A program made the position numbers and the translations under genes. Under the pieces are notes generated by a model. It was not told the DNA's origin and did not search any database. It saw only the letters and a list, made by a program, of their open reading frames with translations. A stretch of 44,088 bases of DNA from Rhizobium sp. PDO1-076. GTDB taxonomy: Bacteria; Pseudomonadota; Alphaproteobacteria; Rhizobiales; Rhizobiaceae. The stretch is taken from NCBI RefSeq assembly GCF_000247475.1, contig NZ_AHZC01000199.1, positions 1-44,088 of the forward strand, given 5' to 3'. Each line of letters starts with the position of its first letter. Position 1 is the first letter of the stretch. Of the stretch, positions 1 through 7,844 are shown in pieces.

Positions 1-1
1 C

Positions 2-226
2 GTGCGCTTCGCCCATGAACGCCTCGGCCAGCCTCTCGAGGAGGCATTGCGCATGGCCAGCCTCTATCCGGCACAAGCAATCGGTGCAGATCGCAAGGGC
101 AGCCTGGCGGCCGGAAACGACGCCGATTTCATCGTCCTCAGCGAAGATCTCGACCTCCTCTCAACCTGGATCGGGGGCGCTTGCGTCCATGAGGCCGAGG
201 CCGAACGCCGGAAAGCCAGCGCATGA
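2..226 (+). CDS. nagA: N-acetylglucosamine-6-phosphate deacetylase, C-terminal fragment
   Basis: Only the last 74 codons lie in the window; the gene runs in from the left edge, so the first GTG seen here is not a start. The visible part has the end of an amidohydrolase barrel (MASLYPAQAIG, then GSLAAGNDADFIVLSEDL), the usual C-terminal signature of NagA-type deacetylases, in which the composite beta-domain closes the protein. NagA removes acetate from GlcNAc-6-phosphate in the cytoplasm. The stop overlaps the start of the ROK kinase gene (ATGA), so the two are cotranscribed. The assignment rests on the C-terminal motif plus the sugar-kinase neighbour; another amidohydrolase of the same superfamily is possible. 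Confidence 0.75.
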   Translation: MRFAHERLGQPLEEALRMASLYPAQAIGADRKGSLAAGNDADFIVLSEDLDLLSTWIGGACVHEAEAERRKASA

Positions 227-1158
227 TCGTCTGTTTCGACATCGGCGGCACCGCCATCAAGGGTGCCGTGGCTTACAGTGCCGACGATATCCGCCCGTTT
301 CCCCGCCATCCGACACCGATCCATGACTTCGACGCCTTCGTCGCGACGCTGGCTTCCGTCATTGCCGAGGCCGGGGCACGACCGGACTGCGTCGCGATCT
401 CGATTGCCGGCGTGATCGACCCCGACACTTCGAATGCCGTCGTTGCCAATATACCATGCATCCATGGGCGACCGTTGCAAGCCGATCTCGAACAGTGCCT
501 TGGCCTGCCCGTGATAATTGCCAATGACGCCGATTGTTTTGTCCTCGCCGAGGCCAGCATCGGTGCGGCCAAGGGGCATCGCGTCGTTTTCGGCATCATT
601 CTCGGCACCGGCGTCGGTGGCGGTCTGGTTATCGATGGCAAGCTGATCAACAGCGACGGCGGTTTTGCCGGCGAGTGGGGCCATGGCCCCATTTCCGCAA
701 CCGAAGCAGGTGATCCGCCAGCCCGCATTCCACGGTTCCAGTGCGGCTGCGGACAGAAGGGGTGCATTGATGCGATCTGCAGCGCGCGCGGACTGGAGAA
801 ACTGCACCAGCATCTGCATGGCGAGGCGCTGACCAGCGAGGAAATCCTGTCGGACTGGCAAAAGGGCGATCCGCTGGCCGAACGCACCATCGACGTCTAT
901 GTCGACATCATCGCCGATCCGCTGGCGCTGGTCATCAACTTGACGGGGACGACGATCCTGCCGGTCGGTGGTGGGCTGTCGAACGTTCCGGCTCTGATTT
1001 CCGCCATCGACACCACCGTGCGAACCCGCATCCTGCGGCGTTTCGAAAAACCGATCGTCATTCCAGCCGAATGCCGCGTCGAGCCCGGCCTGATCGGCGC
1101 TGCCGTGCTCGGCCTGAGTGCGGCCAGGGACATGGGTTCACGCCTGAGGACCATTTGA
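223..1158 (+). CDS. ROK-family sugar kinase (N-acetylglucosamine/N-acetylmannosamine kinase type)
   Basis: A 311-residue ROK protein with the N-terminal phosphate loop DIGGTAIKG (residues 6-14), the catalytic Asp in NDAD (D102), the glycine-rich GTGVGGG segment (128-134), the substrate-proximal EWGH with His154, and a ROK zinc site CGCGQKGC (C174, C176, C181). Length and motifs are normal for a bacterial ROK kinase rather than a ROK repressor, since there is no N-terminal helix-turn-helix. It would phosphorylate an N-acetylated amino sugar at O6 in the cytoplasm. The start overlaps the nagA stop by ATGA, and the stop overlaps the next gene's ATG (TGATG), so it sits mid-operon. The exact hexosamine cannot be fixed from sequence. 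Confidence 0.85.
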   Translation: MIVCFDIGGTAIKGAVAYSADDIRPFPRHPTPIHDFDAFVATLASVIAEAGARPDCVAISIAGVIDPDTSNAVVANIPCIHGRPLQADLEQCLGLPVIIANDADCFVLAEASIGAAKGHRVVFGIILGTGVGGGLVIDGKLINSDGGFAGEWGHGPISATEAGDPPARIPRFQCGCGQKGCIDAICSARGLEKLHQHLHGEALTSEEILSDWQKGDPLAERTIDVYVDIIADPLALVINLTGTTILPVGGGLSNVPALISAIDTTVRTRILRRFEKPIVIPAECRVEPGLIGAAVLGLSAARDMGSRLRTI

Positions 1159-1652
1159 TGGACATGCTGGTCAAGCTCTACGATTTGCAGCCCGATGCCG
1201 GTCTCGATCGACGAATGGCCAATCAGGATATCAGGCTACGCCGAGCGCTGGTCCCGGAACTGAAGTCGATCTGCGACTGGATCGAACCACGTTTTGGTTC
1301 CGGCTGGGCAGCCGAAGCGACAGCCGCCATCATGCGCCAGCCGGTCACCTGTTTCATCGCACACCAGGGGCCCGTGCTGCTCGGTTTCGCCTGTCATGAT
1401 GCGACGATGAAGGGCTTCTTCGGCCCGACCGGCGTCGACGAGGCAGCACGCGGCAAGGGCGTCGGGCATGCTCTGTTGATCACCACGCTGCTCGACATGC
1501 ATGCCCAGGGCTATGCCTATGCGATCATCGGCGGTGCCGGACCGATGGAATTTTATCAGAAGAGCGTCGGCGCGGTGCCGATCGAGGGCTCTAAGCCCGG
1601 CATCTATCGCGGCATGATCCCGACCGCAGCCCCGAGCGGCGTCTCGGGTTAG
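1158..1652 (+). CDS. GNAT-family N-acetyltransferase
   Basis: A 164-residue protein. I chose the ATG at 1158 because it overlaps the stop of the kinase gene (TGATG) and gives a product of ordinary GNAT length; an in-frame upstream extension lies wholly inside the kinase gene. The acetyl-CoA binding signature is ARGKGVGHALL in the middle of the protein, followed by a GGAGPMEFYQKSVGA stretch typical of the beta5-alpha4 region. Its place as third gene of a GlcNAc-use operon suggests acetyl transfer to an amino sugar or a related metabolite, but that is inference from context. It ends three bases before the convergent minus-strand acetyltransferase gene. Confidence 0.75.
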   Translation: MDMLVKLYDLQPDAGLDRRMANQDIRLRRALVPELKSICDWIEPRFGSGWAAEATAAIMRQPVTCFIAHQGPVLLGFACHDATMKGFFGPTGVDEAARGKGVGHALLITTLLDMHAQGYAYAIIGGAGPMEFYQKSVGAVPIEGSKPGIYRGMIPTAAPSGVSG

Positions 1653-1655
1653 GTT

Positions 1656-2531
1656 TCAGCCGAGCTCAAGCGTCGTGATCGCAAACACGCCATCCGCTTC
1701 CACAGCCGGCGGTGCTCCGCGATACATGCGCGCCGTCATGAAGCCGCGCTTGAACCCGCAGGCCGCCAGATGCACACTGAACGCCTGCTGGTATTCCGGT
1801 ACATCGACATGCACAGCGGCGCCGGCAAGGCGGTCAAGGCAGGCATCGAGCAGTGCGATGGCAACGGTCTCGCTGGACGCAAACAATGGCCCGATCTTGT
1901 AGCCATCGACACAAGGCCGCAGAACCGCGTAGCCATCAACATCCCCCACGTGGTGCCCATCCTTGCGGCTGATCATCACCTCCCGTGGCGCGCCGAGCCA
2001 TGCCTGCAAGAAACTGCCGCGTGCAACCGGGAAAAACCGCCGATCAAAGGCAACGATTTCAGCCGCATCGTTCGGTCCAGCACGACTCACATTCGTCTCG
2101 ACACCGCTGTTGGCACCCGTGCCGGCCCCCGACCAACGGCCGGACCAACGGCCCGACCAACGGAATGTCCGATAATGCGGAATAAAGCCCATGCGACCAT
2201 AATTTTCCTGTTGCTCTACCACGCCGTCGAGCCCGATCACCGCATCGCCGAGATGCTCCATGCCAGCATCCCAGACCTGGCGACCAAGGCCCCGTCCGCG
2301 AAAATCCGGATGGCAGATATAGAGGCCGATGAAGCCGAAACCGCCATAGGAGACAGCCGAGATACCAGCTGCCAAACGGCCATCGACCAGACAGCCGATA
2401 AATCCCTGCGGATCAACCGCCCGAAAAGCGGCAGCATCCTCCGAGCCCGGATTCCAGCCCTCGTCTGCCGCCCAGTCGACCAGCTTCTCGACTTCGCCCA
2501 AGGTCAATACGCGGATTTCGGCAGAAGCCAT
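1656..2531 (-). CDS. Two-domain GNAT acetyltransferase
   Basis: A 291-residue product from the ATG at 2531, seven bases after the racemase stop; a longer in-frame extension lies inside the racemase gene and is rejected. The N-terminal half is a GNAT fold with the acetyl-CoA loop DFRGRGLGRQVWDAG (around residues 75-90) and a YGRMGF segment. The C-terminal half (about residues 160-285) resembles the second domain of YitH-like tandem acetyltransferases. The linker carries three copies of Arg-Trp-Ser-Gly made by a 12-nt tandem DNA repeat. It is the last gene of the transporter-racemase operon, so it may N-acetylate the imported amine or amino acid or its racemised product. That role is inferred only from position. 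Confidence 0.7.
   Translation of the reverse strand: MASAEIRVLTLGEVEKLVDWAADEGWNPGSEDAAAFRAVDPQGFIGCLVDGRLAAGISAVSYGGFGFIGLYICHPDFRGRGLGRQVWDAGMEHLGDAVIGLDGVVEQQENYGRMGFIPHYRTFRWSGRWSGRWSGAGTGANSGVETNVSRAGPNDAAEIVAFDRRFFPVARGSFLQAWLGAPREVMISRKDGHHVGDVDGYAVLRPCVDGYKIGPLFASSETVAIALLDACLDRLAGAAVHVDVPEYQQAFSVHLAACGFKRGFMTARMYRGAPPAVEADGVFAITTLELG
2131..2164. repeat. 12-nt tandem repeat inside the acetyltransferase gene
   Basis: Almost three tandem units of GACCAACGGCCS lie back to back. On the coding (minus) strand they encode Arg-Trp-Ser-Gly three times in the inter-domain linker. A unit length divisible by three keeps the frame open whatever the copy number, so copy-number variation between strains would be tolerated. 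Confidence 0.8.
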
Positions 2532-2538
2532 GCTGCCC

Positions 2539-3282
2539 TCACCCAGCCATGACGGCTGGCGAGAAACGCTCGAGCACGCCCAGATAGGGCTTGTCGATCG
2601 GCGTCGCATAGGCGCCGGATTTTGCGGTCGAAAGCCCAAGCGCAACCAGCGCTTCGGCCTGCTTCACTGCTGCGGCCACACCATCGACCACCGGCACGCC
2701 GAATTCGTGGCGCAGTTCAAGCGTGAGGTCGGCCATGCCCGCACAGCCGAGCACGATCGCCTCGGCGCGGTCGTCGCGAAGCGCCGCCGCGATCTCGCGG
2801 CGCAACCTGTCGCGCGCGTTGGAATTCGGATCTTCCAGCGACAGCACAGGCACGTCGGCGGCCCGCACCTTGCAGCGTCCGCTCATGCCATAGCGATGCA
2901 CCAGATGTTCAACCGGCAGCCGCGACCGCTCCATCGTGGTGACGATGGAAAAACGCTGTGCAATAAACGATGTCGCGGCCACCGCCGCCTCGCAAATGCC
3001 GATGACCGGGATCGAGGCCAGTGCGCGTGCCGCATCGAGCCCCGTATCGTCGAAACAGGCGATAACGATTGCCTGCGCCCCTGCCCGTTCCGCCTTGGCG
3101 ATTTCGACCAGAAGCCCCGGAATAGCAAAGACCTCGTCGTAATAGCCTTCGATCGACACAGGCCCCATCGACGAGGTGATCGCCTCGATCTCGGTGCCGG
3201 CATTGGCCACGCGACGCGCTGCATCTGCGATCGTCGCCGTCATGCTGGCGGTCGTATTCGGATTGATGACTGCTATTTTCAT
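2539..3282 (-). CDS. Asp/Glu/hydantoin racemase family protein
   Basis: A 247-residue cofactor-independent racemase. It opens with the family signature INPNTTASMT (residues 6-15) and keeps both catalytic cysteines, C76 in IACFDDTG and C180 in LGCAGMAD, which act as the acid/base pair on opposite faces of the substrate. Closest families are hydantoin racemase (HyuE-type) and allantoin racemase (HpxA-type); I cannot separate these by eye. It lies four bases after the second permease gene in the same operon, so its substrate probably enters through that transporter. No hydantoinase or carbamoylase gene is in the window. Confidence 0.85.
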   Translation of the reverse strand: MKIAVINPNTTASMTATIADAARRVANAGTEIEAITSSMGPVSIEGYYDEVFAIPGLLVEIAKAERAGAQAIVIACFDDTGLDAARALASIPVIGICEAAVAATSFIAQRFSIVTTMERSRLPVEHLVHRYGMSGRCKVRAADVPVLSLEDPNSNARDRLRREIAAALRDDRAEAIVLGCAGMADLTLELRHEFGVPVVDGVAAAVKQAEALVALGLSTAKSGAYATPIDKPYLGVLERFSPAVMAG

Positions 3283-3286
3283 GCGT

Positions 3287-4105
3287 TCAACCCTGGTTCC
3301 TGCGGCGGCTCATGCCGACAATCAGGCCCAGTGTTCCGGCAATCACGAGGAAGGAAAAGACCGTCGTCACGGTGCCGAGCGCATACAGCACCGGCGTCGT
3401 CACATTGGTCGTCATGCCGTAGATCTCCAGCGGCAGCGTGTTGTATGTGCCGGCCGTCATCAGGGTACGAGCAAATTCGTCATAGGACAATGTAAAGCCG
3501 AACAGGCCGACACCGATCAGGCTCGGTGCGATGATTGGCAGCACGACATGGGCAAAGGTCTGCCACGGCGTGGCGCCGAGATCGCGCGCCGCCTCTTCAT
3601 AGGCCGGCGAGAAGCGGTTGAAGATGGCAAACATGATCAAGACGCCGAACGGCAGTGTCCAGGTCAGATGTGCGCCGAAGCCGGACGAATACCAGGCCGG
3701 CTGCAGGCCAATCTGCTGGAAGAGCACGCCGATACCGAGAGAAATAACGATCGACGGCACCACGAGACTGGCGACCGACAGATAGAATAGCGCCGTGGCA
3801 CCTGCAAATTTGCGCCGGAACGCAAGACCGGCAAGCAGCGACACAACCACCGTCACCACCATGACCATCAGCCCGAGCATCAACGAACGCCGGAACGAAC
3901 CGCCGAAATCGCCGACCGCCTGGGTCTGGAACAGGTTGATGAACCAGTGGACGGAGACACCGTTCAGCGGGAAGGTCAGGCCGCCATTCGGACCCTGGAA
4001 AGACAGGATCAGGATCGCCGATAGTGGTCCATAGAGGAAGAGGACAAACAGGGCGAAGAAGATCGCCAGGACGTAGAATTCGCGGGAGCGGGTTTCGCTG
4101 TTCAT
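3287..4105 (-). CDS. ABC transporter permease, PotC-like
   Basis: A 272-residue inner-membrane permease with about six hydrophobic segments, starting with a long one at residues 10-35 (YVLAIFFALFVLFLYGP). The EAA cytoplasmic loop reads YEEAARDLGATPWQTFAHV (about 168-186), the contact site for the ATPase. This is the class II permease of spermidine/putrescine-type (PotABCD) importers. It begins two bases after the stop of the partner permease and is followed four bases later by the racemase gene. Substrate is unknown; the class also carries opines, amino acids and other small charged organics in rhizobia. Confidence 0.85.
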   Translation of the reverse strand: MNSETRSREFYVLAIFFALFVLFLYGPLSAILILSFQGPNGGLTFPLNGVSVHWFINLFQTQAVGDFGGSFRRSLMLGLMVMVVTVVVSLLAGLAFRRKFAGATALFYLSVASLVVPSIVISLGIGVLFQQIGLQPAWYSSGFGAHLTWTLPFGVLIMFAIFNRFSPAYEEAARDLGATPWQTFAHVVLPIIAPSLIGVGLFGFTLSYDEFARTLMTAGTYNTLPLEIYGMTTNVTTPVLYALGTVTTVFSFLVIAGTLGLIVGMSRRRNQG

Positions 4106-4107
4106 GC

Positions 4108-5013
4108 TCAGAGTTCCTTGCGGATATCGACGACGCGCAGGATGGCCGCAACCATCATCAGCACGATGATCAGGAGAACCACGGCATTGGCGGCCGCCGC
4201 CGGATATTGTAGCAGCGACATCTGGTTCTTCATCATCAACGCAACAGAAGCGCTCTGGCCGCCGGACATCACCTGCACGGTGGAGAAATCGGCCATGACA
4301 AGCGTCACGACGAAGATCGTTCCGATCGCCATGCCGGGCTTGGCCAGCGGGATGATGACATTGGTGAGCGTCTGCCAGCCGGATGCGCCGGCATCACGCG
4401 CAGCCTCCATCAGCGACTTGTCGATGCGCATCATCGTGTTGAAGATCGGCGTCACCATGAACAGTGTGTAGAGATGCACCATCGCAAGCACCACGGCGAA
4501 ATCGGAATAGAGCAGCCACTCGATCGGCTGAGGAATGATGCCGGCGCCGACGAGCGTATTGTTGATCAGCCCGTTGCGGCCCAGCACCGGGATCCAGGAG
4601 ATCATCCGGATGATGTTCGACGTCAGGAATGGCACGGTACAGACGAGAAACAGCACCATCTGCATCGACGAGGTGCGGATATGGAAGGCGAGAAAATAGG
4701 CGACCCAGAAACCGATGAACAATGTGATCGCCCAGACGATGAAGGCGAATTTCAATGTGTTGAGATAGGTCTTCCAGGTGACCCAGGAGCCCAGCGTCTC
4801 GGTATAATTGAAGGTGACGAAATCCGGGTACATCTGGGCAAAGTCGTAGTCCCAGAAACTGACCACGCTGATCATCAGGATCGGCAGCAGCAGGAACCCG
4901 CCGAGGATGAGGGTCAAAGGCAGTGCCTGCAGATAGGCAGGCAGCCACGACGGCAGTTTGATGACACGCTTCGGCTTCGGCTCGCCGACGCCTAGGAACC
5001 GCACTGTCGCCAT
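4108..5013 (-). CDS. ABC transporter permease, PotB-like
   Basis: A 301-residue integral membrane protein. After a short basic N-terminus (KPKRVIKLP) comes a strong membrane segment at about 28-52, then further segments and the EAA loop LMEAARDAGASGWQTLTNV (about 201-219). The ATG at 5013 has an AGGAG ribosome site about ten bases upstream. It pairs with the PotC-like permease two bases downstream to form the channel of a PotABCD-type importer. The gene is separated from the binding-protein gene by a 163-bp gap filled by a RIME-like repeat, whereas other gaps in this operon are 2-31 bases. Confidence 0.85.
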   Translation of the reverse strand: MATVRFLGVGEPKPKRVIKLPSWLPAYLQALPLTLILGGFLLLPILMISVVSFWDYDFAQMYPDFVTFNYTETLGSWVTWKTYLNTLKFAFIVWAITLFIGFWVAYFLAFHIRTSSMQMVLFLVCTVPFLTSNIIRMISWIPVLGRNGLINNTLVGAGIIPQPIEWLLYSDFAVVLAMVHLYTLFMVTPIFNTMMRIDKSLMEAARDAGASGWQTLTNVIIPLAKPGMAIGTIFVVTLVMADFSTVQVMSGGQSASVALMMKNQMSLLQYPAAAANAVVLLIIVLMMVAAILRVVDIRKEL

Positions 5014-5044
5014 GGTTTCCGTCTCCTGTTATCAGTCCAAGTCT

Positions 5045-5163
5045 GCCCCTCATCCGGCTGCCGCCACCTTCTCCCCGTAAACGGGGAGAAGGTTCGTTGC
5101 GGTTGCCGTTTTGCCCCTTAGCCCCGCCTGCGGGGAGAAGGTCCCGGCAGGGGGATGAGGGGC
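5045..5163. repeat. RIME-like rhizobial palindromic repeat
   Basis: A 119-nt element bounded by the inverted repeat GCCCCTCATCC / GGATGAGGGGC. It contains a 12-bp-arm palindrome around CCTTCTCCCCGT (5067-5092, two-base centre) and a second GC-rich hairpin (CCCCGCCTGCGGGG). Layout and sequence flavour match the rhizobial intergenic mosaic elements. It lies inside an operon, between the binding-protein and permease genes, so its RNA should fold into strong stem-loops that could stabilise the upstream transcript segment or attenuate downstream expression. Confidence 0.8.
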
Positions 5164-5176
5164 GATGTTGTATGCA

Positions 5177-6466
5177 TCAGGCCGCGATGAATTCGTTCCA
5201 GCGGCGAACCATGTAGCGGTCTTCGTCCATCACGGAGTTCCAGCACGCCACCTTGCCCATGCGCTCTTCGAACGAGCCGCCATCGCGGACTGCACCGGCC
5301 TTTTCCATGACCTTGCCGTCCGGTGCGACGATATCGCCCTGGGCGGCCTTGCCCTCGATCCAGTAGCCCCATTCGTCAGCCGACATGTGTTCCTTGGCGG
5401 TTTCCATGGCAGCGGAGTAGTAGCCCTGACGGTTGAGATAAGCGCCGACCCAACCGGACGTGTACCAGTTGATGTATTCATAGGCGGCGTCGAGCTGCGC
5501 GCCCTGCAGATGCGAGGCCAGACCCAGACCGCCGCCCCACGAACGATAGCCTTCCTTGAGCGGCTGATACTTGCAGGCGATGCCCTTGCCGCGCACGGCA
5601 GCAACAGCCGGTGACCACATCGACTGGATAACGACTTCGCCCGAGGCCATCAGGTTGACGCTCTCGTCGAACGACTTCCAGAAGGCGCGGAACTGACCGT
5701 CCTGCTTGGCCTTGATCAGGAATTCGATCGTCGCATCGATTTCCGCCTTGGTCATGTTGCCCTTGTCGGCATAGGTGATGTTGCCCATGGCTTCCATGAT
5801 CATCGCGGCATCCATGATGCCGATCGACGGGATATTCAGGATCGAGGTCTTACCCTTGAAGGCCGGGTCCATGATATCGGCCCAGGTGGTGATTTCGCGA
5901 CCGACGAGGTCGGGGCGGATGCCGAGCGTATCGGCATTGTAGATGGTCGGAACCATCGTGAACAATTCCGTTTCGCTCTTGGCGAACGTCTTGTCGCCGG
6001 CCTTTTCGACATAACCGACGGTGTGCGGAGCCGTGCCCTGCGCGATGACGCTGTCCGGCGTCAGCTTGCCGTTTTTGAACAGCGGCACGATCTTGTCGTA
6101 ATATTTCAGCTTCTTCACATCCATCGGCTGGATGACGCCGGCCGGGAAGACCTTCTTCAGGATCCAGTATTCGATGTCGGCGATGTCATAGGAGTTCGGC
6201 TGGGTCACGGCGCGCTGGGCAGCGGCGTCGCTGTCCGTTGCCGTCATTTCCAGCGTGATGCCGAGGTCGGCCTTGCACTTTTCGGCGATCGCATTGAGGT
6301 TCGACACACCGGTGCCGAACTGGCGCAGCGTGATCGGGTTCTGCGCCCAGATGGTCGGGAAACCGGTGATCACGCCAGAACCGGCAGCAAGGCCGGCAGC
6401 AGCAGATGCCGTTTTCAGAAGCGAGCGGCGGCTAATGCCCTTGGTTGGTTTGGTTGTCTCTGACAT
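5177..6466 (-). CDS. ABC transporter substrate-binding protein, PotD-like, Tat signal
   Basis: A 429-residue periplasmic binding protein. The N-terminus has a twin-arginine export signal (SRRSLLKTASAAAGLAAGSG, residues 13-32), so it probably crosses the membrane folded. The body fits the extracellular solute-binding family 1 / PotD-like group that serves spermidine-type importers (for example DPAFKGKTSILNIPS and ASGEVVIQSMWSPAV). It is the second gene of the operon, 31 bases after the ATPase gene, and is followed by a RIME-like repeat rather than directly by the permease gene. The ligand is unknown; a racemase in the same operon favours an amino-acid-like or hydantoin-like compound. Confidence 0.85.
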   Translation of the reverse strand: MSETTKPTKGISRRSLLKTASAAAGLAAGSGVITGFPTIWAQNPITLRQFGTGVSNLNAIAEKCKADLGITLEMTATDSDAAAQRAVTQPNSYDIADIEYWILKKVFPAGVIQPMDVKKLKYYDKIVPLFKNGKLTPDSVIAQGTAPHTVGYVEKAGDKTFAKSETELFTMVPTIYNADTLGIRPDLVGREITTWADIMDPAFKGKTSILNIPSIGIMDAAMIMEAMGNITYADKGNMTKAEIDATIEFLIKAKQDGQFRAFWKSFDESVNLMASGEVVIQSMWSPAVAAVRGKGIACKYQPLKEGYRSWGGGLGLASHLQGAQLDAAYEYINWYTSGWVGAYLNRQGYYSAAMETAKEHMSADEWGYWIEGKAAQGDIVAPDGKVMEKAGAVRDGGSFEERMGKVACWNSVMDEDRYMVRRWNEFIAA

Positions 6467-6497
6467 GCGCTGTTCTCCTTGTTATGATGGTATTGTT

Positions 6498-7586
6498 TCA
6501 GTGGCCGATACGTCCCAGAACGATCGAATCCGTGTCATCCCATGACAGGGTGACGACCTCGCCAACCTTGACGGGGGCAGCAAAGAAGGCCGCGTCGGTG
6601 AGGACTGCGGTGAACTCGTCGGTAAAGGCGGTGGTGATCGTCAGCTTCACCTTGGCACCGAGATATTCGAGATTGGAAATGATCCCGTCGAAACCGAGCC
6701 CGGTAGCCGGTGCAGCGCCCAGACGGACATGGTCCGTGCGGATGGCGATATCGGCGGTTTCGTCTTCGACCGGCGCCTGCCCTTTGGCAAAGAAGCGACC
6801 GCCACCGCTAACCTCGATGAAAAGACCGTTTTCGGTGCGCTCGACGATCCGGCCCGACAGCACATTGTGATCGCCCATGAAGCGCGCGACAAAAGCAGTC
6901 GCCGGTGCCTCGAACACGACGCGCGGATGGGCCGCTTGCTCGATGCGCCCTTCGTTCATCACCACGATCAGGTCGGCGAGCGCCATGGCTTCTTCCTGGC
7001 TATGGGTGACATGCACGAAGGTGATGCCGAGCGAGGTCTGCAGCTTCTTCAGTTCCGCCCGCATGCGGATCTTGAGAAACGGATCGAGTGCAGACAGCGG
7101 CTCGTCGAGCAACAGCGCCTCGGGATTGGTGATCAAGGCGCGGGCCAGCGCCACGCGCTGCTGCTGCCCACCGGAAAGCTGGGCCGGCCGCCGCGTCGCA
7201 TAGGGCTCGAGCTGCATCAGCTTCAGCATGTCCATCGCCTTGCGACGGCGCTCTTCCTTTTCGACGCCCTTCATCTTCAAACTGAAGGCGACATTGTCGA
7301 CAAGATCGAGATGCGGAAACAGCGCATAGGACTGGAACATCATCGCCGTGCCACGCTTGGCCGGCGGCAGGTCTGTCACCACCGCATTGCCGAGACGCAC
7401 ATCGCCGGAGGAGACGCTTTCATGGCCAGCAATCATGCGGAGCGTCGACGTCTTGCCGCAACCGGACGGGCCGAGCAGGCAGCAATAGGTGCCGGACGGT
7501 ATTTTCAGACTGATGGCATGCACCGCAGTGGTATTGCCGTAAACCTTGGAGACGGCGGCGATATCGATCTCTGCTGCTTTGCTCAT
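6498..7586 (-). CDS. ABC transporter ATP-binding protein, PotA-like
   Basis: A 362-residue ATPase with Walker A GPSGCGKTST, signature LSGGQQQRVALARAL, Walker B ALLLDEPLSALD, the switch His in VTHSQEEAMAL, and a C-terminal TOBE-type domain (about residues 265-360). I chose the ATG at 7586 over an in-frame ATG at 7619 because GAGGGAG lies five bases before it and because the sigma-54 promoter predicts transcription starting near 7604, which would exclude the longer form. First gene of the operon: ATPase, binding protein, two permeases, racemase, acetyltransferase. It energises import at the inner membrane. Confidence 0.9.
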   Translation of the reverse strand: MSKAAEIDIAAVSKVYGNTTAVHAISLKIPSGTYCCLLGPSGCGKTSTLRMIAGHESVSSGDVRLGNAVVTDLPPAKRGTAMMFQSYALFPHLDLVDNVAFSLKMKGVEKEERRRKAMDMLKLMQLEPYATRRPAQLSGGQQQRVALARALITNPEALLLDEPLSALDPFLKIRMRAELKKLQTSLGITFVHVTHSQEEAMALADLIVVMNEGRIEQAAHPRVVFEAPATAFVARFMGDHNVLSGRIVERTENGLFIEVSGGGRFFAKGQAPVEDETADIAIRTDHVRLGAAPATGLGFDGIISNLEYLGAKVKLTITTAFTDEFTAVLTDAAFFAAPVKVGEVVTLSWDDTDSIVLGRIGH

Positions 7587-7612
7587 GATAACTCCCTCAT
7601 CTGCAATAAGGG

Positions 7613-7630
7613 AATGCATATGCCGTGCCA
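7613..7630 (-). promoter_or_regulatory. Sigma-54 (RpoN) promoter of the PotABCD-type/racemase operon
   Basis: Minus strand reads TGGCACGGCATATGCATT. This matches the RpoN consensus TGGCACG-N4-TTGCA at every defined position except one T to A in the -12 box, with the required ten bases between GG and GC. Predicted start of transcription is near 7604, which leaves an 18-nt leader carrying GAGGGAG before the ATG at 7586. No activator binding site can be named with certainty. Confidence 0.75.
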
Positions 7631-7672
7631 GTTTCAGGCGATCCGGCTAAGTGCTTGGATTCTCGAATGCCA

Positions 7673-7687
7673 TTGTGCACTGCGCAA
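7673..7687. promoter_or_regulatory. Imperfect dyad upstream of the sigma-54 promoter
   Basis: TTGTGCA-C-TGCGCAA, six of seven positions symmetric, centred about 50 bp upstream of the -24 box. The position suits an enhancer-binding or repressor protein, but the sequence does not match the textbook NtrC site well. Confidence 0.3.
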
Positions 7688-7752
7688 AAGACATAAGCAT
7701 CCGGCAAACCTGTATGCACAAAAATTAATCGATTGCGATCAATCTATACACA

Positions 7753-7768
7753 AGATTGTATGCAATCT
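7753..7768. promoter_or_regulatory. Candidate GntR/FCD operator
   Basis: AGATTG-TATG-CAATCT: six-base arms perfectly symmetric, with the core ATTGTATGCAAT very close to the ATTGTATACAAT-type sites bound by FCD-family GntR regulators. A partial copy, TGTATGCACA, lies at 7711-7720. Both sit between the transporter operon and the divergent GntR gene and could control either or both. Confidence 0.5.
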
Positions 7769-7844
7769 GAAAAAGCGATCATAGACAATGCGGGTTTCAA
7801 TTTTCCGTAGCTGCCGCTAAATAGAGGCAACACCGGATTGAACC

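Noticed and set aside
2530..3495. Long plus-strand open frame opposite the racemase and permease
   Set aside because: High-GC shadow of well-supported minus-strand genes; composition is Arg/His-rich with no family motif. The same applies to other antisense frames such as 6729-7784, 11456-12646 and 42144-43346.
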